Assembly: GCA_963691655.1 (NCBI GenBank)
Contig: OY829326.1
Location: 117,525,388-117,589,387 of the forward strand
From: Toxonevra muliebris
Taxonomy: Eukaryota; Arthropoda; Insecta; Diptera; Pallopteridae
DNA: 64,000 bases
Direction of reading: 5' to 3'
Part shown: positions 35,407 to 47,900 of the stretch, piece by piece
Position numbering within the stretch: position 1 is the first letter of the stretch
Layout: the number at the start of each line of letters is the position of its first letter
Made by a program: the position numbers and the translations under genes
The notes under the pieces: generated by a model
Databases searched by the model: none
What the model was told of the DNA's origin: nothing
Seen by the model: the letters and a program-made list of their open reading frames with translations, nothing else

Positions 35407-35448
35407 ATTAATAAAACAATACTAAATACATATGAAATCGTTAATGTT

Positions 35449-38400
35449 TTATTTTCTGAGTTCGTAATCCAACCAAATGCCACCGTCTAAACGTGCCAAA
35501 AAATACTTCGGATCCAATTTGTTATCAGTTCTGGTTTTAGGATTAACGGTAACATTGAATTTCCGCACAATCTCGACGATAGCTGCTTTCGTTTGAATCA
35601 AAGCGAAACGCATGCCTGAAGAATTAAATATTTAAATTTTTATAAAAATTCCAATCAATATAGATTTATGCATGTATGTAAAAATACCCACCTAAACATA
35701 TGCGTGGTCCACCACCAAAACCGTAATATAAGCCCATGTCGGTATATTTTTTAACGCCACCGTTCTCCTCCAAAAACCGTTCAGGTTGAAACTCGCGCGC
35801 ATTCTTATAAAAATCTTCATCAGTCATGATCGAGTAGAATGGCAATACGACGGTAGCGTTCTTTTCTAATCTAACACTGTTACCATTTTTATTGGTGAGT
35901 GTAATTGGTTCGGTACAGAGTTTATTTGAAAAGAAACCAGGAGGAAATATCCGAATGCTTTCTGAAAATATATTTAAAAAAAAAAGAGTAGAATTTAAAA
36001 TAGGTACAACCACAGCTATGAAGATAATTAGCTTTAAGTTTGTAATATGAATGATATTGGCAGTTTAAAATGGACGCCACTTATATACAACATAATAGCC
36101 ATTGAGCATGATATTTTTTATGACTGATTGATATATTTGCATACCATGTACGCAAGCATCCAAATAGGGTAATTCAGCGAGTGTATCGAATTCAATTTCG
36201 CCATTCGCATTTAAATTTTTTTCAATTTCAGCACGTAGTTTCTCTTGAGTTTCCGGATATCGTGCAATCTGAAATTTAAATAAAAATGACATTCGGGAAA
36301 TATTTTTAGCTAATCAAAATATAACTGAAACGAAATATAAATAGAGACATTTATTTACCAATAGCAAACAATGTGAAATTACGCCTGCTGAAGTTTCAAA
36401 GCCATCTAACAAGAATGTCATAGTATGCGCTGTTATTTGTAGACTTGAATAATTGTTCTTCTCCTGCAATTGCAGCATATAATTTAAGAAATCAACACGC
36501 TCATGTTGATTCGGTTGCTTTTTGCGCAGATCCATTGCATTCTGCATGAGACCTATATAGAATTTCTCCATATCTTTGGGTATAAATGTACCCTTATAGA
36601 AATGCTTGAGTATCGGAAATAATCCGGTTACCATTATATAAAATACAAAACTAAAAGACTCTTCGAATAACTTTTTGATCATGCCCATAATAGGTGTAGG
36701 TTTCTCATTAAAGCTGCCAGCTTTGATCCCTAAAACACAATCGGTCACAACTTCTGATGTGAAACGTAAAGATAACTATTATAAATTATATATAGAGAGA
36801 AAAAATATTAATATTGAAAACTTTTATATGTAATTGTAAAACTCACATCTTTGGTATCGATGCCGTCTTTTGGTGGAACTATTGTCTGGGCCTTGATGTA
36901 TTCTGTTAGAGTATTGCATATTTTAGCTGTTACTGGATAAACTGCTTTAACCTACAATAAAAATACACATAATTTTCGTGGGTTGGGTGTGAAACCCCCA
37001 AAAACCAAATCAAAATTTCCAAAACCAAAATCCCCAGACTTAAGATCCCCAAACGTTAAATCCCCAAAACACAAAACTTCTTACATCAAAATCCTCATTT
37101 ATTTTTATTTGTATTATTTTAGTTTACGCTAGCTTGTCTGAAATAGCGTAAACTACCGGCTGACAAGTAATCGATTGAATGATCGATATCACTTATTTGT
37201 TTAAAAATTCGAGAATTTTGAGTTGTTCACATCAAAAGTGGTCAAAACTTAGGTTACGAATTTGTGGGTATTGAAATTCTGGATTTTGAGATTGGGAATT
37301 TTGAATTTCTTAATTCTGTAATTGGGGATTATGCTTATGGGGATATTTTTTTTTAAGACTGGCGATTTCATATTTGGGGATTTTGTGGCTTCCCCAATTT
37401 TCATTCGATTTGCTCATATTTTTTTATTTTGTGGCGTTAGTTATAAAACATACTCTGCTCACTGTCAATCCTGGTGTTACTTCAGCTCGTCTCTCTTTCC
37501 ATTTTTCACCAGTTAAAGTAAATGGATTATTTGCAAATATGAAATCGGATTTGTCATCAACCTGTATTTAATAGAATTAATTAAGTATTTTTTATGAATT
37601 TGTTCTTTCAATATTTAATTGTGTCGATTCATTTAAAATAAAATTATGTGCTATTAATTTTTTCGAACATTTGAAATTTCGTGTTTATGTTATGTTTATG
37701 TTTTTTTTTTAAGTTAAGTCAAAATCTAAGTGTAAATATTTATTATCAAATCTGTTTGTATTATCTTAATAAAAAAATCAATAAATTATTGCTATGGAAA
37801 AACATTATATTTCGAGTATGATTGCAAAAGATAAGAGAATATAGAAATTAAAAAAGTTTTAACCCGGTTTTTTCTATTCCTTTAGAAGTATAAATTTTTA
37901 ATCTATAACAAAGGCCAAGCAAGGATATGCAGAGATGAAACTTTTTTATGATAGTTGTAGAAGCCCTAAATAATCATGAAATTCACAGAAAAGTTATATA
38001 TCGAACTTGATTAAAAATATGCACTAAAACGGTTAACCAATTTGAAGTTGCGGTCTAGAAAAATGGAGTCTGAGTTATATTTTGAAAATTTTAGGAAATA
38101 TTATGCATTAATTCTATTAATAATATTATAATATGTAATTTTTTCGTCCATTTAAAACTTTTTTTTTATTTATGACCTGCGATCGAAATATATGAGATTT
38201 TCAGCGGGTTTCTAACCTAAAACATTCTAGTTTTTATAGGTTTTTTTTTACCTTATGGTCAAATGTTCTTTAATGCGAATAAAACAATAAATTTTAATTA
38301 ATTTTTTGCCCTAAGTTTTGCTAAATTTTTAATCTACATCAGGGGCGCTGTGAAGTTATTATAAATTATGAGAACTAAAAAATTAGAATCGTCAATTATC

Positions 38401-41400
38401 AACATAATTATTTATTTCTTGTTAACATTGTTCAATTTAGGGATTAAATTTGTCGCAAAGAACAAAAACAAGTCGAAAGTAGGGGAGTGTACCCGGGTAT
38501 GAGACAGCACCAGGTATGAGACAGTCGATTTTTTACATCATGCAATATCAATATTGCCTATTTGACTACTGTCAAGCTTTTCTTTTGACATGAGCCAGTT
38601 TTTGTGGTAACACCAGAGTGAATAGATGTACTCCTTATATCAGCTGGAAACATTGAATGTGAAAATCGATCACGAAATCTTTTTTTGATTTTTTTCAAAG
38701 TGAGTGAAATGCTTTAGAGTTTAGTGTTTTTCGTATATTTTGCGATCCAATTCTGGATTGTGCCAATATATGGTTGGAAACAATTTTTTTTGTTATTCTC
38801 AAAAAGGCATTATCTTCCGGATATGAGACACAGCATATCACCGGGTATGAGACACCACTTAACTAGTGTTTTGATCAGGGATGCCAACTCATTTTTTCTC
38901 TCTCCCCGACAGCTCGCGAGAGTTCCCCGATTTTCGATCGAATTCCCCGCATTGGTATAATTTCATGTAGCGCTATACGCATTTTCCATATAAACATTTT
39001 ACAAAAACGAAATTGACCTCAGTGAGTATTATTTTAAGGTAACCCTGAACTTGAAGAGAGGGCGGATCACTTTCTTAGTGTCTGCCCCGCTTTCTGCCAC
39101 ATCAGAGTAAGCATATTTGGTACTGGAGTGTTGGGAGACGAACACCTGAGCTCTCTAACACCGCAGGATCTGCTAAGATTTATTAATAAATCTGGTAGAT
39201 TTAAAGAATAGCAAAAGGGAACACAGGATCTAGTACAATGGACCTAAAACTTGTCTGAGTGCTGTATTCTTGAATACTTCTTTTCTCTGTTCCAACAAAA
39301 AAAAAAAGAACCCTGAACTTTCTCGATCCAAAACTTAACAAATTTTTATGAGACTGGTAGATTAATAGAAACGTACTTTCTGACTCCGGAATTCTTTTGA
39401 CTCAAATAAAAAATGACAAAAAATTTGTTTTGAAAAAAAAAACGGGTTCAAAGTTTTGATTATCAGTTTTTAACATATAAAATATACTTCATCTTTTTAT
39501 GATGGCTGACCGTAATTTGTAAGTTTACAGATTAGTCAGCAATGATTAAGAGTTAATCAGGAGGTGCTGGACGAAGGCATAGCTAAATGTTTCTCAACGG
39601 CCGAAAGGGAAATCGAAGAGCCGCGCAACTATTTTGTCCTGACTGACACTCGTCGCTATGATCGTCTATATCTACGAAGGCACTCTGCGTTCTCTGAAAT
39701 TTTTACAAAAAACTTTCGAAATATAATTCTTTCAAATAACATACTTTTTTAAAAATCGATTTCTCCAAACCACTAAATTGTAGGGACTGCTTAAGAAAAT
39801 ATGAAGATTTTAAGACCCAAAATATGAAATATTTCATAAGTTAAACGTGAACGACTTCAAATTCCCCGCAAAAAACAGCTCATTCCCCGATTCCCCGCAC
39901 CAAGTAAAATTACTCACAAATCGGGAAATTCCCCGAAAGTTGGCATCGCTGGTTTTGATCCTATTATTTTGCATTTGTAGCCATGCCAGCCTCTAAAAAT
40001 AAAATCGTCCATGAAATGAATCACATGCGAGCGACCTGTTCATTTAAAGTGTGTAAACTTTGCCATAGCTATTGGGATGGAGAAGACGATGACTAAGAGG
40101 GAGATGATGAATAAAAACGGCCATTTCTTTTATCTTAGCCGCTGAAGGACTACAAAATAAACAAATTTATGTTTATAAATAGTTATGGGGTTTTTACTTC
40201 ATATTTTCCAATTTTTAGTGGATTCTTGTAGGTGTCCCATACCCGGGTACAAATCTTTTTTGGCAAAAATACACATCCTCAGAAAATTGGTCATATAATT
40301 TTGCGAACCAATGGAATCACATAACATTTTTCGAATAAAAATTGCATATTTTCATTACCTTTCCCACAGTTTATAAAACACTCGATTGGTTCAACCAGTA
40401 AAAATTTATGGTTTAAAAAAAACCTGTCTCATACCCGTGATCACTCCCTTACTTGTTTCTGTTTCTGTCGCAAATGTACTGAATTTTATTTCAAAAAAAA
40501 AAATAGATAAATAAAATTAAATAAATAAAAAAAAAAAAATTTAACTACTTAATGACTTTACATTTAAAAATTAATTATAAGTGGTAAGTTTTAAACATAC
40601 TAGGCTTAACGGAAAAATTAAATATAGAACGGCAGTGGTAGTTTCTTTCAATATCTCTATTCAGTAAAGATATTTGGAATCAAATTCGTAATTCTGGGTT
40701 ATGATTTCAAATATTAATAGCTTATATAGGATATTGAAAGATAAAGAACTATCACTAAGATCACTGATGAGGAATTGTGGCGGATTCCGAAACGGCCGTC
40801 TGATTTGCCTATCTCTATACATACATTGTTGTTGTGATGACTACAATTGTTCAAATAACGAAATTGACATGAACGTCATGACTTTGAAAATTAACATCTA
40901 CATTTAATTTTCACAGTCTCCTAAATAACTATCATGGAAAAATTTCATTTCAGTGGCAACTTTTTCCATTCATGCATAAGAGCTTATCAAATACTGATGA
41001 TGTTAAATGATGCGTCCGTTTCTTTTGTTTTTACGAATAAATGTTAATTTTTGAATTTTTTCGTTCATATTTATTATTATATTTCAAAAAATAGAGTGAA
41101 ACATGAACCAGTTATCCGCATATACGTATTATTCTTTGAATTGGTACTTTTAGCCCTGGAGCGGACAGAGTTTTTCTAAAAAGTTGTAAGTTTTTTTTAA
41201 TTTAAAAATAATAGCAAAAACTAAAAAAAAATGTATGTGTTAATAAGTTGGAGTGTATTTGCACCCATATCCCCACTGAGAATTGCCATACCTTTTTTAA
41301 ATCCATATTTTATAATAATTGCCTCTGTTTATACAAAAGAAATATTTCTGATTTTATATATTCTAATCACGTCTATTTGATGAATTAACAGATTGGATGT

Positions 41401-42429
41401 TGAATTCCATTTTTAAATAATTGCCTGACATTGATCGAAATATTGGCATCTTGCATTTTAAGTTGTGGAATATATGCCTCTTTAGTTTATAATTTATATG
41501 GATAAATAAGCATATGTATGTATTTATTAAAAGAAATATAATGATTAATCAATAGATTGCTAAATTGAGGGGAGCACTCACTACTACGGCCTTCGACAAT
41601 TGGGAATATTATTTTATTTCATTGTGGAGTGAAAATTAGAAATTATAAAAATTAATTTATAAATTTTACATTACATTACAATCTTGGAAAATTAATGCGC
41701 ACTATTTTTAAAGGAACTTAAATACAGTGACTCAAAAAACTGTTCACAGAAAAGTATTTTTTGGAACACGATAACTTTTATTGGTGCAGCAAGATGTTCC
41801 TTTTAAAAGAATAACCTATTCCCGTCAAGGTAAAATTATCTTTCCAAAAACTTTGAAAATAATTGGAAATAAATGGATGAAACCATTGAGATAGGTCATT
41901 ATCAGTGTAAATTATAAAAACCTTTATCACTTAAATGGCAAACATTCTTCGCGGTAATTGCCTAAGTATTCTTTCTCATTATGATTATCAGCTTATAAAT
42001 ATTTGTTATCAAGCTTATGAAATTTGAACTTTTATATGTGCTTACCATTGTTGATGCTTCATTATCATGAAAATGCTTGAAATCATTAACCAAAATTCGT
42101 CGCATTAATTTCGGATTCAATATGAGTAACTGTGGGCTTCTGCAGCTGAATATTCCAACAAAGTCTTCATCGTTTTTGTATGCACTGGAAGAAATATGAG
42201 TTTCTAAAGATGCACATCATATTTCAATAAAACAATCTCACCGATAAATATCATCGAGATCATTTGCCATATGTTGTTTTTGCGATAAAATATTTGGATA
42301 ATTACCAAGAAATGGTAACGGTTTCGGAGTCGTAACACCACGTTTCTTCCAATAATCGAAATTCCATTTTAGAAATATATAACCCAACGCGATTATGGTT
42401 AAAACAAGCAAAATCGTTATAATAAACAT
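35449..42429 (-). CDS. CYP28-like cytochrome P450, copy 2 (505 aa, 8 exons)
   Basis: The exons are join(35449..35615, 35692..35961, 36145..36268, 36359..36775, 36847..36951, 37454..37561, 42046..42184, 42242..42429). Exons 2 to 8 have exactly the lengths of those in copy 1, and all splice sites are GT-AG. The start MFIITILLVLTIIALGYIFL lacks the five residues MLKII of copy 1. The conserved P450 elements are all present: WNFDYWKKRGV after the anchor, the I-helix DGFETSA, ESIR, PERF, and the heme loop FGGGPRICLG with Cys at about 449. Predicted as a microsomal monooxygenase of the CYP28 family. Intron 2 is 4.5 kb because of nested transposons; intron 3 (502 bp) is mostly a fold-back sequence. 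Diverged residues relative to copy 1 cluster in exons 1, 5 and 7. It appears functional. Confidence 0.93.
36985..37415. repeat. Fold-back sequence filling intron 3 of copy 2
   Basis: The left arm (36985-37075) has four CCCCAAAA/ATCCCCA-type repeats, and the right arm (37260-37410) their inverse (GGATTTTGAGATTGGGAATT, TTGGGGATTTTGTGG). The centre (37121-37154) is a perfect 11-bp stem, AGTTTACGCTA with TAGCGTAAACT. The palindrome takes up most of the intron. Confidence 0.75.
38876..39951. mobile_element. hAT-type element nested in the TA-flanked element
   Basis: It is flanked by identical 8-bp duplications GTTTTGAT (38868-38875 and 39952-39959). The terminal inverted repeats are CAGGGATGCCAACT and AGTTGGCATCGCTG. 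Subterminal TTCCCCGA motifs occur in both orientations near each end. The 8-bp duplication and the CAG...CTG ends are diagnostic of hAT. No transposase is recognisable in its 1.08 kb, part of which is a LINE insertion. Confidence 0.88.
39053..39308 (+). mobile_element. 5'-truncated LINE fragment nested in the hAT element
   Basis: It is flanked by a 12-bp target duplication AACCCTGAACTT (39041-39052 and 39309-39320) and ends in an A-run, which are the hallmarks of target-primed insertion. The reading frame gives ERADHFLSVCPAFCHIRVSI, with a further stretch DLLRFINKSGRFKE before a stop. This is the C-terminal zinc-knuckle-like end of a non-LTR ORF2. Confidence 0.85.
40455..42040. other. Rest of intron 2 of P450 copy 2
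   Basis: AT-rich intronic DNA with A-runs near 40490-40540. Near its 5' (exon 2) side it matches introns of the other copies (CATTCTTCGCGGT motif at 41943). No coding signal. Confidence 0.45.
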
Positions 42430-42727
42430 AATTATTATTGCTCAATGAATGAATGAATACACTTGATTAACTAAGAACTACTGTTGTATGTCTAAATTCA
42501 ACAACTGAATCGAGAATTATGGTTATTATTTGAATGTTGTTTCGCAGTTTAAGTACGAATAAATTCATTTAATGGAAAGCTTTTTGACTATAAAGCTTCT
42601 TCCCAATTGAAAAATCTATTATAGAATCTTATAAGTGAGAACAGTGGCACAAAATGACGAGCAATATGCAAATCATTTACATTTTATACAGTCTCTAATT
42701 GAGAATAGAGATTTAAGGCAAAGTTTT

Positions 42728-42828
42728 GAACGCCTGTCTGAAAGGAAGAGGAAGAAAAAATTTGTAGTAAGAATGAATCTTTTTCTAACTACCTATATTT
42801 TCTACCTTTCTCTTTCAGACAGGCGTTC
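42728..42828. repeat. 17-bp perfect inverted repeat in the 5' flank of copy 2
   Basis: GAACGCCTGTCTGAAAG (42728-42744) and CTTTCAGACAGGCGTTC (42812-42828) flank 67 bases with A/G-rich left and T/C-rich right halves, so the pairing can continue imperfectly. It is likely a small MITE inserted about 300 bases upstream of the start codon. Confidence 0.65.
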
Positions 42829-43199
42829 CTGCTTGCGCCGTATGATCAGCCACTAAAATAGATTTTGATCTTGAAATGTTTTCATTTAGGTTTCGAAAAA
42901 AAAAGTATTGTAAATTATATGGGAGATTGAAAACAGCAAGAATGAAAGTTTTAAATCCGAAAAGTTTGGGTTTTTATAAGTGAAACCAGTATTCAAACCA
43001 CTATGCTCAGCGGTTTCACTTCATAGTTTGATAGTTAAGTTTAGTTTCCCTCCCGGATGCGGCTACCTCTATTATTCTGACATGTTTATATCCCTTTTTC
43101 TGTTTGACATTTCTTCAACAAAATAAGTGTTGCCAGATGGAATGAAATTAGATAAGATACTTCAGATAGTATTGAGGTTAAAAATAATAAAGACTCCAT

Positions 43200-44850
43200 A
43201 ATATTACTTTCAGCAAATTATCTACAAAGTTTAACAGACATATAAAAAATTCGAATAACTTGTTTTTCAGAATAAGTTTAAATCTGCAATTCCTCCATTT
43301 TATGAAATATTTTTTTATTAATAAAAGTAAAAACTAGAGTTTCGTGCATATGTGAAATAGTTAGGTAGTTTGCCACTGTTATTTTGTTTATGCCTATCAT
43401 AAATTTCACGGACCACTTTAATTTATAAGAGGGTAAGTTAAAGCTTTTTATTGATATTGTAAATATGATATAATTTTTTGGTATGAACGCTTTTCATTTA
43501 ATTTAATTTTGTTTTGAATGATGATTTAATATGTTCATATATCGCTAAAGTGCATTCAGCATTGAATTTTAAAAAGGAGAGTTCTTTCTGAAAATGTCAT
43601 ATTGATTCAAATGTAAACAAAAAAAAAATTATTAATATTCTTGTCATGGAATGTATTTAATTAATTTATGAATTGATCAATTTAAAAAAAAAAACGTAGC
43701 TTTACTTCAATGAGTCTAAAAATTGATCAAAAAGACAGACCCACCTGCTTTCCATTCAACATAAACTATTGAAAGAAGCAAAGTCATCAGTTAAATGCGT
43801 GCCACTTTCTAATTATGCAAGGAATACCGCAAATTGCTTTGTTATCAGGGAGTGAATTTATCGCAACCTTGATCTCATATCGCCATTAAATTTGTATGCA
43901 AAGCTGAATTTCAACTCAAGTTGTTAAGATAAATTGAGTTGAAAATCGTATCACAAAATACGGTATTGGAATTACTATAGGATGAATATCGATATACTAC
44001 AAATTGAAGCATGATTGTTTCTTCTTTGGATCCTGTTGAGGAAATGTTTTTGAGTCTGTTTTATTTTCAAAAAAATGTTTTCAGATTTGTATTAAGTTTT
44101 TCAGGTTGTTTGCTTTCAAAGTAATTACTTATGTATCTATTTATATTTAACTAAATCGAGTGAGAATCAATTTACGATTACCATAGTGTGGTAATGTAAT
44201 ACTTACCAAAATTAAATTAAACGATTATATTAATATTTCAAATTCCAACCAAATTACCAAAACGGTAAGCCATTTGATTTTTATGAAATATTTTTTTTTT
44301 TTTTTTGTAAGATGAGACTAATTAAATAATATGTTTTTATTGCGTCTAGTAAAAATACATATAATGTGATATGAAACTGGATTAGTATATGTTTATATAA
44401 TCCTTTACCAAATAATGACATGCTAAATATTATAGATTTGCACTGAATTTATAATAATTTTAAAACTATGTAAATGGAATAAAGATGTCACTTGTTAGGA
44501 ATTAAATCGAATTAGCCAGATAACATATTTATTCAACAAACGCTTGCCTGACGAATTAAATATTTAACTTTTGAAACTCATAGATAAGAGACACAGCCCC
44601 AAAGATGCATGAATGCTTAATGAGCCCAAGCAGAATTCAAAGAAAATAAATTTGGTTTCTCAAATTACATAGTATTAACAACAATTAAAATTGATAGTTT
44701 TATTGATTTTTAGTATCACAATAACGCCATAGATGAAAACATACTTCAAAACTAACAAATCATATGAAGAAAATTATTGTGTGTGCCTTTCAAAGTATTT
44801 GTTCATGCTAGTCAAAGAGACACACAACTTAATAGCTACATATTAAAATA
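43200..44850. repeat. 3' flank of copy 3, duplicated at 33.05-34.5 kb
   Basis: Sequence parallel to the 3' flank of copy 2, with the same landmarks in order. Its distal part (44160-44850) also matches 16.9-17.9 kb, down to GAATGCTTAATG and CAAAGAGACACACAA. Noncoding. Confidence 0.8.
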
Positions 44851-44867
44851 AAACATATTTTATTATT

Positions 44868-44873
44868 AATAAA
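44868..44873 (-). terminator. Poly(A) signal AATAAA of P450 copy 3
   Basis: Lies about 35 bases beyond the stop codon (44907-44909) and is conserved with copy 2. Confidence 0.65.
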
Positions 44874-44906
44874 ACAATACTATATACATATAAAATCACT
44901 TATGTT

Positions 44907-47900
44907 TTATTTCCTAAGTTCGTAATCCAACCAAATGCCACCGTCTAAACGTGCCAAGAAATACTTCGGATCCAATTTGATATCAGTTCTGGTTTTAGCA
45001 TTCACGGTAATATTAAATTTCCGCACAATCTCAACGATAGCTGCTTTCGTTTGTATCAAAGCGAAACGCATGCCTGAAAAATTAAATATTTAATTTTCTA
45101 TATTAATCTCAATAAACACAGATTTATGCATGTATGTGAGGAAAAACACCAACCTAAACATATGCGTGGTCCACCACCAAAACCGTAATATAAGCCCATG
45201 TCGGTATATTTTTTAACGCCACCGTTCTCCTCCAAAAACCGTTCAGGTTGAAACTCGTGCGCATTCTTATAAAAATCTTCATCGTTCATAATCGAGTAAA
45301 ATGGCAATAAGACCGTAGCGTTCTTTTCTAATCTAACAGTATTACCATTTTTATTGGTGAGTGTAATTGGTTCGGTACAGAGTTTATTAGCAACGAAACC
45401 AGGAGGAAATAGCCGAATGCTTTCTGAAAAGGTATTTATAAAAGGAGTGGAATTTAAAATAGGTATGAAGGTAATTAGCTTTAAGTTTGTCATATGAATG
45501 GCAGTTTAAAATCGACGCCACTTATATATAGAATAATAGCCAAATTTGAGCATGGTATTATCTATCACTGATCTACTGTATGTATTAATATATTAGCATA
45601 CCATGTACGCAAGCATCCAAATAAGGTAATTCAGCGAGTGTATCGAATTCAATTTCGCCATTCGCATTCAAATTTTCCACAATTTCAGTACGTAGTTTCT
45701 CTTGAGTTTCCGGATATCGTGCAATCTGAAATAATTTAGATGATATTATATTTAAAACTGAAACGAAATATAATTAGGGAAATATATTTACCAATAGCAA
45801 ACAATGTGAAATCACGCTTGCTGAAGTTTCAAAGCCATCCAACAAGAATGTCATAGTATGTACTGTTATTTGTAGAGTTGAACAATTTTTCTTCTCTTGC
45901 AATTGCAGCATATAATTTAAGAAATCAACACGCTCATGTTGATTCGGTTGCTTTTTGCGCAAATCCATTGCATTCTGTATGAGCTCTATATAGAATTTTT
46001 CCATATCTTTAGGTATAAGTGTGCCCTTATAGAAACGTTTAAGTATAGGAAATAATCCGGTTACCAATACATAAAATACAAAAAAATAAGATGTTTCGAA
46101 TAACTTTTGGATCATGCCCATAACAGGTGTCGGTTTCTCATTAAAGCTGCCAGCTTTGATCCCTAAAACACAATCGGTCACAACTTCTGTTGTGAAACGT
46201 AATGATAACTATTAGAAATTACATAGAGGGAGAAAAAATAACATTATTGAGTATCTTCATATGTATGTATATTGTTTATAATTGTAAAACTCACATCTTT
46301 GGTATCGATGCCGTCCTTTGGTGGAACAATTGTCTGGGACTTTATGTATTCTGTTAAAGTATTGCATATTTTATTTGTTACTGGATAAACTGATTTAACC
46401 TACAATAAAAATATATATGATTTTCATGAGTTGAGTACGAAGTCCCCAAAAACCAAATTCCAAAAATCAAGATAACATAAAATCCCCAAAACAGAAAACA
46501 CTCTAACGCGAAATCCTCAATATTCTTAATTGTATTATTTAAGTTTACACTAGTTTATCGGAAATAGTGTAATCTACTGGCAGCCAGGTAATCGATCGAA
46601 GGATCCTCATCGTTTATTTGTTTAAAAATTTGAGAATTTCTTGCTTGGGAATGATGAATTTGCGGATTTTAAGATTGGCAATTTTGAATTTGGGAATTCT
46701 GTAATTGGCGATTTTATGTTTGGGAATTTTATTTTTGGGGACTTTGTGGCTCTCTCAATTTTCATTTGATTTTTTCATTATTTTGTTGCATTAGTCATGA
46801 ACATACTCGGCTCATTGTCAATCCTGGTGTTACTTCAGCACGTCTCTCTTTCCATTTTTCACCAGTTAAAGCAAATGGATTATTTGCAAATATGAAATCG
46901 GATTTGTCATCAATCTGTATTTAATAAAATTATTTAAGTATTTTTTAAGAATTATTGCTTTCAATATTTGATTGTGTCGATTCAATCAAAATAAATTTAT
47001 TTGCTATTAACCCTTTCGGTAGTTTGACCTCACACACTTTAATCGGGCATAAAATATCTGTTATACGAATATGACTTATAATTTTATATATGAAGCGCTC
47101 AGAGGGAAAGTGAAGCATAAAATTTACTATAGGAAAGGGTGGTTGCTGTTACTTGCCGACTACAGCGATATACAGCCGAGTACGCACTAAGAGTTGTAAC
47201 TCACGCATAGATAAAACGAAGTCTCCTTTCCTCTAGTAAACTTTATGCTTCATTTTTCCTCCGAGCGCGTCATATATGGGTCGTTCCATGTCAGATTCCA
47301 TGTCGTACAATTGAAATTTTAATTTCAACCAAAAATTTTGTTTTTTAATTCTACATGTATATTTTTTTTATTTCAATGTGATGTGTTTTATTTGTAAGTT
47401 ACAATATTTCAAAGTCTTGGAGTTGAAAACATTTAACATTTTTCATTCCAAATTTCCAAATAATAAAAGTTCCTATATTGCATAAACTCATCGCAAAAAT
47501 ATGAATATAAATTTGTTTTTATAAGCAAATTTAATTTTTAAAAATTTATGCATTTTTTTAAAATTTTTTTGGTCTAAAAATATTTATGAATGTGTTGGGA
47601 AAATTGTGTAAAAATTTCAGAATGGGCTGAGGTATAGTTTGCGACATATTCAAATAATAACAGAGCGACTACGAAAGTCGTTTGTCTTCGAGAGGAGCGC
47701 ACTTGAAATTGCATACATTGAAGCGTACATAATGCCACTTTTACTATGTTCTTACTGAGCAGAAATTACATAGGTTCGGTAAATGATTTCGAGCAAAACT
47801 GTAATCTTTCACATTGTGGATCAGCTCCTCGACTTTTTCTGCCCATGAGGTCCTCTTCTCGCGCACTCCACAAATTTATTTTTTACATTTTTGTTTCTCC

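Larger units (their letters stand above)
38482..40449. mobile_element. TIR element with GGGTATGAGACA ends, TA target site
   Basis: The left end (GGGGAGTGTACCCGGGTATG) and right end (reverse complement AGGGAGTGATCACGGGTATG) are inverted, with TA on both sides (38480-38481, 40450-40451). Subterminal copies of GGGTATGAGAC and its inverse occur near 38509, 38841 and 40230. The remaining interior has no intact transposase. The TA target suggests the Tc1/mariner/pogo group. A hAT element is inserted at 38876. Confidence 0.8.
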
